A stretch of DNA of 14,214 nt, taken from Reyranella sp. Its GTDB lineage: Bacteria; Pseudomonadota; Alphaproteobacteria; Reyranellales; Reyranellaceae. Position numbers and translations under genes: made by a program. This document shows, piece by piece, positions 6,637-14,214 of this stretch. The notes beneath the pieces were generated by a model. It saw only the letters and a list, made by a program, of their open reading frames with translations, ran no database searches and was not told the origin of the DNA. The stretch's first letter is position 1; each line of letters opens with the position of its first letter. The DNA lies in NCBI GenBank assembly GCA_030679805.1, contig JAUXST010000386.1:1-14214 (forward strand), written 5' to 3'.

Positions 6637-9600
6637 ATGTCCGCACGTCCCTTCGATGCCAAGCAGTTCGTCCGCGACTATCAGGACGGTGTCGCGCAAC
6701 TTACCGACGCCTACGGCTACAACCCCGCCCAGGAGCTCGACTCCTGCGGCGTGGGCCTGGTCGTGGCACTGGACGGCAAGCGTCGCCGCGACGTGGTGGT
6801 GGCCGGCATCGATGCGCTGAAGGCCGTGTGGCACCGCGGCGCCGTCGACGCCGACGGCAAGACCGGCGATGGTGCGGGCCTTCACGTCGAGATCCCGCAA
6901 GACTTCTTCAAGGAACACATCCGCGACTCGAGCGGTGAAGTCCCGCAGGTCGGCCGCATCGCGGTCGGCATGGTGTTCCTGCCGCGCACCGACTTGGGCG
7001 CGCAGGAGCGCTGCCGCATCATCGTCGAGACCGAGATCCTGCGCTTCGGCCACACCATCCTGGGCTGGCGCCAGGTGCCGGTCGACATTTCCTCGATCGG
7101 CGAGAAGGCCAACGAGACGCGGCCGGAGATCGAACAGATCCTGATCGGCCGCGGTGACGCCCGCCTCGATAACCGCGAGTTCGAGAAGCAGCTCTACATC
7201 CTGCGGCGGCGCATGGAGAAGGCGGCGATCGCCGAGAACATCTCCGAGTTCTACGTCTGCTCGCTTTCCTGCCGCTCGGTCGTCTACAAGGGCATGTTCC
7301 TCGCCGAGCATCTCAGCGCCTTCTATCCCGACCTGCTCGACGAGCGCTTCACCTCGCGCTTCGCGATCTTCCACCAGCGCTATTCGACCAACACCTTCCC
7401 GCAATGGAAGCTGGCGCAGCCCTTCCGCGTGCTGGCGCACAACGGCGAGATCAACACCATCCTGGGCAACGTCAACTGGATGAAGAGCCACGAGGCCCGG
7501 CTCGATCATGACGGCTTCGGCCGTTCGATCGAGGACCTGAAGCCGATCATCCAACCCGGCGCGTCGGATTCCTCGGCGCTCGACAACGTGTTCGAGCTGC
7601 TGGTGCGCGGCCATCGCAACCTGCCGATGGTCAAGTCGATGATGATCCCCGAGGCCTCGTCGTCGAACCCGAACGTGCCGCCCAAGCACCGCGCCATGTA
7701 CAACTACGTGAACGGCGTCATGGAACCGTGGGACGGGCCGGCCGCCATCGCCGCCGTCGCCGGCAAGTGGGCGCTGGTCGGGCTCGACCGCAACGGGCTC
7801 CGGCCGATGCGCTATGTGCGCACCTCCGACGAGCTGCTGATCGCAGGCTCGGAGGCCGGCATGGTGCCGCAGGACGAGTCCAAGATCGTCGAGAAGGGTC
7901 GCTTAGGACCGGGCGAGATGCTGGCCGTCGATATGGACCAGCCCAAGCTCTACAAGGACCACGAACTGAAGGACATGCTGTCCGACACCCACGATTATGC
8001 CGCCTGGACCGGCCGCACGGTCGAGCTCGATTCGCTGATCAAGCAGGACGCGCCGGCCGCCGAGCATTTTGAGGCCGACGAGCTGCGTCGCCGCCAATTC
8101 GCCTCGGGCTGGTCGATCGAAGACCTGGAAATGATCCTCCATCCCATGGTCGAGGACGCCAAGGAGGCCGTGGGCTCGATGGGCGACGATGCACCGCTTG
8201 CGGTGCTGTCGGACACCTATCGCGGCATGCACCATTACTTCCGGCAGAATTTCAGCCAGGTCACCAATCCGCCGATCGACAGTCTGCGCGAACGCAACGT
8301 CATGACCTTGCGCACGCGGCTCGGCAATCTCGGCAACATCCTCGACGAAAGCGCCGAGCAGAGCGAGATGCTGTCGCTGCAGTCGCCGATCGTGCTCAAT
8401 GCCGAGTTCGAAGCGATGCGCCATTACATGGGCGACACCGCCGCCCGCATCGACTGCACATTCGAAATCAAGAGTGGCGACCCCAAGAGTGGGCTGGATG
8501 CCATGCGCCAGGCCTTCGACCGCATCTGCCACGAGGCCGAGGAAGCCGTGCGCCGCGGCTGCCTGCACATCGTGCTGACCGACGCCAATGTCGACTTCGA
8601 CCGTGCGGCGCTGCCGATGATCCTGGCGGCGGGTGCCGTGCACTCCTACCTCGTGCGCCAATCGCTGCGCACCTTCACCTCGCTCAACGTGCGCTCCGGC
8701 GAATGCATGGATGTGCATTATGCAGCTGTCATCATCGGTGTCGGCGCCACGTCGGTGAATCCTTATCTCGCCGAGGAAACGATCGCGGCCCGCCATGCGC
8801 GCGGCCTGTTCGGCAAGCTCTCGCTCGGCCAGTGTCTCGCCAACTACAAGAAGGCGCTGGACGAAGGGTTGCTCAAGGTGATGTCCAAGATGGGCATCTC
8901 GGTGCTGTCGTCCTACCGTGGCGGCTGCAACTTCGAGGCCGTGGGCCTCTCGCGCTCGCTGGTCGCCGAATTCTTCCCCGGCATGCCCTCGCGCATTTCC
9001 GGCATCGGCCTGCGTGGCGTGCAGGAGAAGATCGCCGAGCAGCATGCCCGCGCTTTCGACGAGGACGTGATCGCGCTGCCGATCGGCGGCTTCTACAAGA
9101 CGCGGCGCGGCGGCGATCGCCACAATTTCGAGGGCGACCTCATCCACATGCTGCAGGACGCGGTGAACACCGAGTCCTACGCCAAGTACCGCAAGTACAG
9201 CGAGGCGGTGCGCAAGCTGCCGCCGATCAACCTGCGCGACCTGCTCGACTTCAAGGCCGATCGCGCCCCCGTCGTCCTCGACGAAGTCGAGTCGATCACC
9301 GAGCTGCGCAAGCGGCTGGTGGCGCCGGGTATCTCGCTGGGCGCGCTCGGCCCCGAGGCACACGAAACGCTCTCGATCGCCATGAACCGCATCGGCGCCA
9401 AGTCCGATTCGGGCGAAGGCGGCGAGGATCCGGCGCGCTACAGCCCACGCGCCAACGGCGACAACGCCTCCTCAGCGATCAAGCAGGTGGCGTCAGGCCG
9501 CTTCGGCGTCACGGCCGAATATCTCAACAACTGCCGCGAGATCGAGATCAAGGTGGCCCAAGGCGCCAAACCCGGCGAGGGCGGACAGCTGCCAGGCCTC

Positions 9601-11196
9601 AAGGTGAGCGAGATGATCGCCCGCCTGCGCCACTCCACGCCTGGCGTCACCTTGATCAGCCCGCCGCCGCACCACGATATCTACTCGATCGAGGATCTGG
9701 CGCAGCTCATCTACGACCTGAAGCAGATCAACCCCGAGGCGCGGGTGACGGTGAAGCTGGTCGCCCGTTCCGGCATCGGCACCATCGCTGCCGGCGTCGC
9801 CAAGGCCAAGGCCGACACGATCCTGATCTCCGGCCACAGCGGCGGTACCGGCGCCAGCCCGCAGACCAGCATCAAGTACGCCGGCATCCCTTGGGAGATG
9901 GGCCTGTCGGAGACGCACCAGGTGCTGACGCTCAATCGCTTGCGCGAGAAGGTGTTGCTGCGCACCGACGGCGGCATCAAGACCGGCCGCGACGTGGTGA
10001 TCGCGGCCATGCTGGGTGCCGAGGAATACGGCATCGGCACGGCGTCGCTGATTGCCATGGGCTGCATCATGGTGCGGCAGTGCCATTCCAACACCTGCCC
10101 GGTCGGCGTCTGCACGCAGGATCCGAAGCTGCGCGCCAAGTTCGGAGGCTCGCCGGAGAAGGTCGTCAACCTCTTCAGCTTCGTGGCCGAAGAGGTACGC
10201 GAGATCCTGGCCCAACTGGGCTACCGCTCGCTGGTCGAGATCGTCGGCCGCTCCGACCTGCTGCGGCAGGTGAGCCGCGGCGCCCGATACCTCGACGACC
10301 TCGATCTCAACCCGTTGCTGACGCGCGCCGACGGCGGTCGCGAAGTGGCGCATTGCACGGTCGAAGGGCGCAACGAGGTGCCCGACACGCTGGACGCCCA
10401 GATGATCCGCGATGCCCAGCCGCTGTTCACGCATCGCGAGAAGATGCAGCTGCAGTATAGCGTGCGGAACACCCATCGCGCCGTGGGCACGCGGCTCGCG
10501 GCCATGATCACGCGCAAGTATGGCATGTCGGGCCTGCAGCCCGACACCGTCACGGTGCGGCTGCGCGGCACTGCCGGCCAGTCGCTCGGCGCCTTTGCCG
10601 TGCGGGGCATGAAGCTGGAAGTGTTCGGCGATGCCAACGACTACGTTGGCAAGGGCCTGAGCGGCGGCACCATCATCGTGAAGCCCACCATATCGAGCCC
10701 GCTGGTGCCCGAGCACAATGCCATCATCGGCAACACGGTTCTCTATGGCGCCACGGCCGGCAAGCTGTTCGCCTCGGGTCTCGCCGGCGAGCGCTTCGCC
10801 GTGCGCAACTCCGGGGCCGACACGGTGGTCGAAGGCGTGGGCTGCAACGGCTGCGAATACATGACCGGCGGCACCGCCGTGATCCTGGGTCCGGTTGGCG
10901 TCAACTTCGCTGCCGGCATGACCGGCGGCATGGCGTTCGTCTACGACCCGGCCGAGGCCTTCAAGCTCAACGTCAATCCGGAGACGGTGGCGTGGCAGCG
11001 CCTCGACCACCCGCATTGGGAGGCCGCGCTGAAGGCCCTGGTCGAGGAGCATGTCGCCGAGACCAAGTCGCCGCTCGGGGCACGCCTGCTGAACGACTGG
11101 AATCGCGAAGTCGAACGCTTCTGGCAGGTCGTCCCCAAGGAGATGCTGACGCGCCTGCCGCAGCCGTTGTCGGTCGCCAAGGCAAAGCGCGCCTAG
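6637..11196 (+). CDS. gltB: Glutamate synthase (NADPH) large subunit
   Basis: The alpha subunit hydrolyses glutamine, channels ammonia through the protein and aminates 2-oxoglutarate to glutamate using FMN. It is a complete 1519-residue protein. The N-terminal class II amidotransferase domain has its nucleophile at C37 (LDSCGVG), so a 36-residue propeptide must be removed, the length I recall for the Azospirillum enzyme. A central domain follows, then the FMN/synthase domain with ARSGIGTIAAGVAKAKAD and HSGGTGASP. The 3Fe-4S ligands are C1143, C1149 and C1154 (GCIMVRQCHSNTCPVG). The C-terminal beta-helix domain (about 1300-1490) starts near LRGTAGQSLGAFAVRG. There is no frameshift. The ATG at 6637 has GGGA nine bases upstream. 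It pairs with GltD, but lies 840 bp after it, behind the GST and tautomerase genes. Confidence 0.97.
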   Translation: MSARPFDAKQFVRDYQDGVAQLTDAYGYNPAQELDSCGVGLVVALDGKRRRDVVVAGIDALKAVWHRGAVDADGKTGDGAGLHVEIPQDFFKEHIRDSSGEVPQVGRIAVGMVFLPRTDLGAQERCRIIVETEILRFGHTILGWRQVPVDISSIGEKANETRPEIEQILIGRGDARLDNREFEKQLYILRRRMEKAAIAENISEFYVCSLSCRSVVYKGMFLAEHLSAFYPDLLDERFTSRFAIFHQRYSTNTFPQWKLAQPFRVLAHNGEINTILGNVNWMKSHEARLDHDGFGRSIEDLKPIIQPGASDSSALDNVFELLVRGHRNLPMVKSMMIPEASSSNPNVPPKHRAMYNYVNGVMEPWDGPAAIAAVAGKWALVGLDRNGLRPMRYVRTSDELLIAGSEAGMVPQDESKIVEKGRLGPGEMLAVDMDQPKLYKDHELKDMLSDTHDYAAWTGRTVELDSLIKQDAPAAEHFEADELRRRQFASGWSIEDLEMILHPMVEDAKEAVGSMGDDAPLAVLSDTYRGMHHYFRQNFSQVTNPPIDSLRERNVMTLRTRLGNLGNILDESAEQSEMLSLQSPIVLNAEFEAMRHYMGDTAARIDCTFEIKSGDPKSGLDAMRQAFDRICHEAEEAVRRGCLHIVLTDANVDFDRAALPMILAAGAVHSYLVRQSLRTFTSLNVRSGECMDVHYAAVIIGVGATSVNPYLAEETIAARHARGLFGKLSLGQCLANYKKALDEGLLKVMSKMGISVLSSYRGGCNFEAVGLSRSLVAEFFPGMPSRISGIGLRGVQEKIAEQHARAFDEDVIALPIGGFYKTRRGGDRHNFEGDLIHMLQDAVNTESYAKYRKYSEAVRKLPPINLRDLLDFKADRAPVVLDEVESITELRKRLVAPGISLGALGPEAHETLSIAMNRIGAKSDSGEGGEDPARYSPRANGDNASSAIKQVASGRFGVTAEYLNNCREIEIKVAQGAKPGEGGQLPGLKVSEMIARLRHSTPGVTLISPPPHHDIYSIEDLAQLIYDLKQINPEARVTVKLVARSGIGTIAAGVAKAKADTILISGHSGGTGASPQTSIKYAGIPWEMGLSETHQVLTLNRLREKVLLRTDGGIKTGRDVVIAAMLGAEEYGIGTASLIAMGCIMVRQCHSNTCPVGVCTQDPKLRAKFGGSPEKVVNLFSFVAEEVREILAQLGYRSLVEIVGRSDLLRQVSRGARYLDDLDLNPLLTRADGGREVAHCTVEGRNEVPDTLDAQMIRDAQPLFTHREKMQLQYSVRNTHRAVGTRLAAMITRKYGMSGLQPDTVTVRLRGTAGQSLGAFAVRGMKLEVFGDANDYVGKGLSGGTIIVKPTISSPLVPEHNAIIGNTVLYGATAGKLFASGLAGERFAVRNSGADTVVEGVGCNGCEYMTGGTAVILGPVGVNFAAGMTGGMAFVYDPAEAFKLNVNPETVAWQRLDHPHWEAALKALVEEHVAETKSPLGARLLNDWNREVERFWQVVPKEMLTRLPQPLSVAKAKRA

Positions 11197-11209
11197 AGGA
11201 CCTTCCCCC

Positions 11210-12133
11210 GTGGACCCCGCGCGCGTGCCGCGCATTGCGTGGCTGCAGCTTGCCGCCAACATCATCCTGTTTGGCTTGAGCTGGCCGATCATCAAGATCG
11301 GCCTGGAGGCTTCGACGCCGCTGTGGTTCGCGGCGGCGCGCGCGACGCTGTCGGCCACCACCGCCTTCATCCTGCTGGCCTGCCTCGGCCGTCTGGCCTG
11401 GCCACATCGCGCCGACTGGCCGATCGTCCTGTCCGTCGGCACGCTGCAGCTTTCTTGCTTCTTCGCCTTTTCCAATCTCGGCGTGCAGAGCCTGCCCGCC
11501 GGCCGCTCGAGCGTGCTCGCCTACACTGCAACGCTCTGGATCGTGCCGCTCTCCCTGATGGTCGGCGAAAAGGTCGGCTGGCGCGCCGTGGCCGGCGTCC
11601 TGCTCGGTCTCATGGGAATTGCCGTCCTGGTCGATCCACTGCGCTTTGACTGGACCGACAAGGTCATCATCTGGGGCCATGTCTGGCTGTTGCTGGCAGG
11701 GTTCACCTGGGCGATCGTCATCGTCCACATACGCCGGCACCGCTGGAAACTGACACCACTCGATGTGCTGCCGTGGCAAATGAGCGTGGCGACGATCCTG
11801 CTGTGGACGTTCGCATTGATCGTCGAGCCCGCCGGGTATCTCGATCTCGGCAAGACGGAACTCTGGACGTCGCTGCTCTATATCGGCGCCTTCGCCGGCC
11901 CGATCGCGACCTGGGCCGCCGTATCGGTCGGGCGCGCCCTCCCCCCGGTCGTCGGGTCGATGGGCATGCTGGGCGTGCCCCTGCTCAGCATCGCCTCCTC
12001 AGTCGTGCTCCTGGGCGAGACGATCACTGCGCCCCTGGCGGTCGGCACCACGCTGATCATCGCCGGAATTGCCATCGTGATCCTGGACAAGTCCCGCGAC
12101 CGACAAGGCATGCAACTGACGAGGCGTGCCTAG
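11210..12133 (+). CDS. EamA/DMT-family permease
   Basis: This is a 307-residue inner-membrane protein with about ten hydrophobic helices, first near 10-30 and last near 273-292. It shows the internal duplication of the drug/metabolite transporter superfamily: the hallmark Gly-Glu turn with a following hydrophobic helix occurs at G119-E120 (LMVGEKVGWRAVAGVLLGL) and again at G269-E270 (VVLLGETITAPLAVGTTLI), 150 residues apart. EamA relatives export amino acids or metabolites; the substrate here is unknown. The start is GTG at 11210, with GAGGA nine bases upstream. It begins 13 bp after gltB, so it is probably the last gene of the glutamate synthase transcript. Its TAG stop overlaps the stop of the convergent dehydrogenase gene. 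Confidence 0.88.
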   Translation: MDPARVPRIAWLQLAANIILFGLSWPIIKIGLEASTPLWFAAARATLSATTAFILLACLGRLAWPHRADWPIVLSVGTLQLSCFFAFSNLGVQSLPAGRSSVLAYTATLWIVPLSLMVGEKVGWRAVAGVLLGLMGIAVLVDPLRFDWTDKVIIWGHVWLLLAGFTWAIVIVHIRRHRWKLTPLDVLPWQMSVATILLWTFALIVEPAGYLDLGKTELWTSLLYIGAFAGPIATWAAVSVGRALPPVVGSMGMLGVPLLSIASSVVLLGETITAPLAVGTTLIIAGIAIVILDKSRDRQGMQLTRRA

Positions 12134-12903
12134 TGTCGCGCTGCCTGGCCGCCGTCGAGGGTCATCACCACGCCGCTGATGTAGCTGGCGCGATCCGACG
12201 CCAGGAACACCGCAAGGTCGGCCACCTCGTCGGGCTCCGCGGCGCGGCCGAACGGCATGTGCTTGGTGAGTTCGGGCCAGCGCTCGGGATCGCCGAACTT
12301 CTGCTCGGCCTGGCCGCGCAGCAGCGTCAGCATGCGGTCGGTACGGGTGGCGGGCGGATTGATCGCCACCACACGCACGCCGTGATCGACGCTCTTCGAG
12401 CCTACTGCACGGGTGAAGGCCATCAGACTAGCGTTGCCCATGGTGCCGGCGACGTAGTCGTAGTTAAAGCTCTCGCCGGCGAGGCCGATGATGTTCACCA
12501 CCACGCCCTTCTTGCGGGCATAGAACTTCTCCAGCATGGCGCGCGTGGCGTTGACGTAGCCGAACACTTTCAGCTCCCACGCCTCGCGCCACTTCGGCTC
12601 AGTCATGCCGAAGATATCGCCGCGCGGGATGGCGCCGGCATTGTTCACCAGGATGTCGGCATGGCCCACCGCCTCGACCACCGAACGGGCCGTATCGCCC
12701 TTGGAGAAATCGGCAGGATGGATCTCGACCGGCACATTGTGACGGGCGCGGATTTTTTCCCGCGCCGTTTCGAGCGACTCCCGGGAGCGCGAGGCGATGT
12801 GGACGGTGCAGCCTTCGGCGGCGAAGCCCATGGCGCAGGCAAAGCCGATGCCGCGGCTGCCCCCGGTGATGAGGACGGTCTTGCCGCCGAGCTTCATGTC
12901 CAT
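12130..12903 (-). CDS. Short-chain dehydrogenase-like protein without the classical catalytic residues
   Basis: This 257-residue protein has a complete SDR Rossmann fold: the nucleotide-binding TGGSRGIG (13-20), NNAG (87-90), and the C-terminal GR-AEPDEVADL / YISGVVMTLDGG that ends most classical SDRs. The active site does not fit. Where SDRs carry serine in a strand ending N-I-S-S it has NIIG (137-140), and where Y-x3-K is expected the aligned residues are G153 and N157 (VAGTMGNASLMAFT). The segment AGE...YDYVAGTMGNASLMAFTRAVG resembles a known divergent SDR subgroup, which I recall as PRK06125-like. The substrate is unknown. The ATG at 12901-12903 has AGGAG about seven bases upstream, overlapping the stop of the hydrolase gene 11 bp before it. 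It is the last gene of a - strand run of three. Confidence 0.86.
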   Translation of the reverse strand: MDMKLGGKTVLITGGSRGIGFACAMGFAAEGCTVHIASRSRESLETAREKIRARHNVPVEIHPADFSKGDTARSVVEAVGHADILVNNAGAIPRGDIFGMTEPKWREAWELKVFGYVNATRAMLEKFYARKKGVVVNIIGLAGESFNYDYVAGTMGNASLMAFTRAVGSKSVDHGVRVVAINPPATRTDRMLTLLRGQAEQKFGDPERWPELTKHMPFGRAAEPDEVADLAVFLASDRASYISGVVMTLDGGQAARH

Positions 12904-12914
12904 GTCGCGGTCTC

Positions 12915-13808
12915 CTAGAGCCGATAGGTGGAACCGATGGTGGCGCGGCCGTCCTCGGTCTTGACGCGGCCGTCCTTCACCATCTGCACCAGGTGCGCCA
13001 GCATCGAACGGCCGGCGGCGGCGTGAAGGTGGATCGGCGTATCGGCATAGTTCTTGGCCACCATCTGCGGGACGGTCTGGGGGCCTTCCTTGAGCCGCGC
13101 CATGATCTGCGCCTCGCGGCCTAGGCGATGCTCGATATAGGCCTGCACGAAGGGATTGGGATTGCGGATCTCGGCGCCGTGCGTCGGGATGTAGAGCGTC
13201 TCGTCACGCGGCAGTAGCTTGCGCAGGCTGGCAAAATAATCGGCCATGTTGCCGTCGGGCGGCGAGATCACCGCCGTCGACCACCCCATGACATGGTCGC
13301 CCGAGAGCAGAGCCTTGTCTTCCTTCACCGCGAAGCAGAGGTGGTTGGAGATGTGGCCGGGCGTGTAGACCGCCTCGACGTTCCAGCCGTCGCCCTGGAT
13401 CACGTCGCCGTCGTTCAGCTTGACGTCGGGAGCGAAGGCGAAGTCGCCCTCCTGCTCCGTCGTCACGCCTTCCGGCGGTTTGGGATGGGGGCCGTAGCTG
13501 TAAACCTTGGCGCCAGTTGCCTTGGCCAGAGCCGGCGTGGCCGGTACGTGATCGATATGGGTGTGAGTGACCAGGATATGGGTCACGGTCTCGCCGCGCA
13601 CGGCACGCAGGACCGCGTCGATATGGTCCTGCTGGTCCGGGCCGGGATCGACCACCGCCACCTTGTCGTGACCGATGATGTAGGTGCCGGTGCCCTTGAA
13701 GGTGAACGGGCTCGGGTTGTTGGCGACGACGCGGCGGATCAGCGGCGTCACCTCCATGGCCGTGCCGTAGTCGAACTTGAAGTCCTTGATGAAGGGAATG
13801 CCAGGCAT
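12915..13808 (-). CDS. Metallo-beta-lactamase-fold hydrolase, LACTB2-like
   Basis: This 297-residue protein has a metallo-hydrolase domain and a C-terminal winged-helix-like region (about 220-290). All metal ligands of the fold are visible: H82-T-H84-I-D86-H87 (THTHIDH), H152 (TPGHISNH), D171 (LLSGDH) and H210 (IPTHG). The N-terminal ANNPSPFTFKGTGTYIIG is typical of LACTB2-like proteins, whose members include nucleases and thioester or lactone hydrolases; the substrate cannot be read here. No signal peptide is seen, so it is probably cytoplasmic. The ATG at 13806-13808 has AAGGA five bases upstream, and this site overlaps the stop codon of the preceding gene, pointing to translational coupling. 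An internal ATG (residue 18) would also leave the core domain whole. Confidence 0.9.
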   Translation of the reverse strand: MPGIPFIKDFKFDYGTAMEVTPLIRRVVANNPSPFTFKGTGTYIIGHDKVAVVDPGPDQQDHIDAVLRAVRGETVTHILVTHTHIDHVPATPALAKATGAKVYSYGPHPKPPEGVTTEQEGDFAFAPDVKLNDGDVIQGDGWNVEAVYTPGHISNHLCFAVKEDKALLSGDHVMGWSTAVISPPDGNMADYFASLRKLLPRDETLYIPTHGAEIRNPNPFVQAYIEHRLGREAQIMARLKEGPQTVPQMVAKNYADTPIHLHAAAGRSMLAHLVQMVKDGRVKTEDGRATIGSTYRL

Positions 13809-13816
13809 CGAAGTCC

Positions 13817-14214
13817 TTACGGTGTGGGCGGCGTCAGTTTGTAGAGGGCGTTGCGGATGTCGGAGCTGACGTAGACCGTGCCCGACTTGGCCACGGCAAC
13901 GCCGGTCGGCACCAGCGCCGGCGGGCCGCCGGGAAAGGGCGCCAGACCGATATCAAGATTCGAGGCAATTACAGTCCGCGCACCCGAGGCCGGATCAATG
14001 GCGACGACGCGCTTCTGGCCCACTTCGGCCACGAACAGGCGGCCGTCGGGTCCGACGTCGATTCCTTCCGGGCCGGCCAGGCCATCGGCCACGACCTTGC
14101 GGCCACCTGTGGCGACATCGATCTGCAGGACTGCACCGCCGGCGATCTCGGTGATGTAGACCAGATTGCCGGGACCCTGGGCCATCGCGACAGGCCCGCG
14201 CAGCTCCTTGGCGA
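13817..14214 (-). CDS. SMP-30/NHL-type beta-propeller protein (5' end outside the window)
   Basis: The last 130 or so codons of a gene that continues past the window edge are present. The frame is open to base 14214 (…AKELRGPVAMAQGPGNL), so the ATG at 14183-14185 is probably internal. The sequence shows repeated propeller blades: PGNLVYITEIAGGAVLQID, then GPEGIDVGPDGRLFVAEVG with RVVAIDPASG, then PTGVAVAKSGTVYVSSD with ALYKL. These have the G-hydrophobic-A/D-x-G-x-hydrophobic-Y/F-V pattern of NHL or SMP-30/gluconolactonase families. Catalytic metal ligands cannot be judged from this fragment, so it may be an enzyme or a binding scaffold. It precedes the metallo-hydrolase gene by 8 bp on the same strand. 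Confidence 0.8.
   Translation of the reverse strand, partial: AKELRGPVAMAQGPGNLVYITEIAGGAVLQIDVATGGRKVVADGLAGPEGIDVGPDGRLFVAEVGQKRVVAIDPASGARTVIASNLDIGLAPFPGGPPALVPTGVAVAKSGTVYVSSDIRNALYKLTPPTP

Noticed and set aside
7903..9363. A 486-codon - strand frame opposite gltB
   Set aside because: It is another antisense shadow with no start context or domain, against an intact GltB on the other strand.
8703..10460. A 585-codon + strand frame inside gltB
   Set aside because: It is the out-of-frame reading of gltB, rich in Arg, Ala, Gly and Pro. GltB is continuous across the whole interval, so there is no frameshift or fusion.
9493..11475. A 660-codon open frame on the - strand opposite gltB and the EamA gene
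   Set aside because: It is antisense to the well-conserved synthase domain of GltB, is low in recognisable motifs, and spans two separate + strand genes.

Overview
The window reads as a piece of chromosome from a high-GC alphaproteobacterium, probably in or near the Rhodospirillales. This is inferred from base composition, from a short HRDC-less RNase D, from the NDUFA9-like epimerase, and from a GltB propeptide length like the one described for Azospirillum. The species cannot be fixed from the sequence. Most genes are housekeeping or nitrogen metabolism. I see no insertion sequence, prophage, CRISPR array or toxin/defence module.

Layout. Bases 1-61 hold the last codons of an unidentified + strand gene. 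On the - strand, 103-3034, transcription runs tRNA-Leu(CAG), then rnd (RNase D), then rpoN (sigma-54), then ptsN (EIIA-Ntr). On the + strand, an NDUFA9-like NAD(P)-binding epimerase (3150-4103) is followed by a 250-bp AT-rich gap. A tight five-gene run then covers 4354-12133: gltD, a glutathione S-transferase-like gene, a 60-residue 4-oxalocrotonate tautomerase-family gene, gltB and an EamA permease. Converging on it from the right, on the - strand, is a three-gene run: an SMP-30/NHL-type beta-propeller cut by the window edge, a metallo-beta-lactamase-fold hydrolase and a short-chain dehydrogenase-like protein.

How the genes work together. The most interesting signal is regulatory. A perfect match to the sigma-54 -24/-12 consensus (TGGCACG-N4-TTGCA) sits just upstream of rpoN itself. 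A second, near-perfect one (CGGCACG-N4-TTGCG, with the GG and GC correctly spaced) sits just upstream of gltD. The window therefore appears to hold sigma-54, the EIIA-Ntr protein of the nitrogen-related PTS, and both glutamate synthase subunits, with sigma-54 promoters in front of both rpoN and the glutamate synthase operon. Glutamate synthase (GltB+GltD) uses glutamine, 2-oxoglutarate and NADPH to make two glutamates.

Other points worth a second look are the two small enzymes inserted between gltD and gltB, the apparent absence of lptCAB and hpf from the usual rpoN neighbourhood, a tRNA gene placed directly in front of the tRNA-processing nuclease gene rnd, a dehydrogenase-like protein without the classical SDR catalytic residues, and a CTAG that gives two convergent genes their stop codons. 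All promoter calls come from reading motifs by eye and have no experimental support here.
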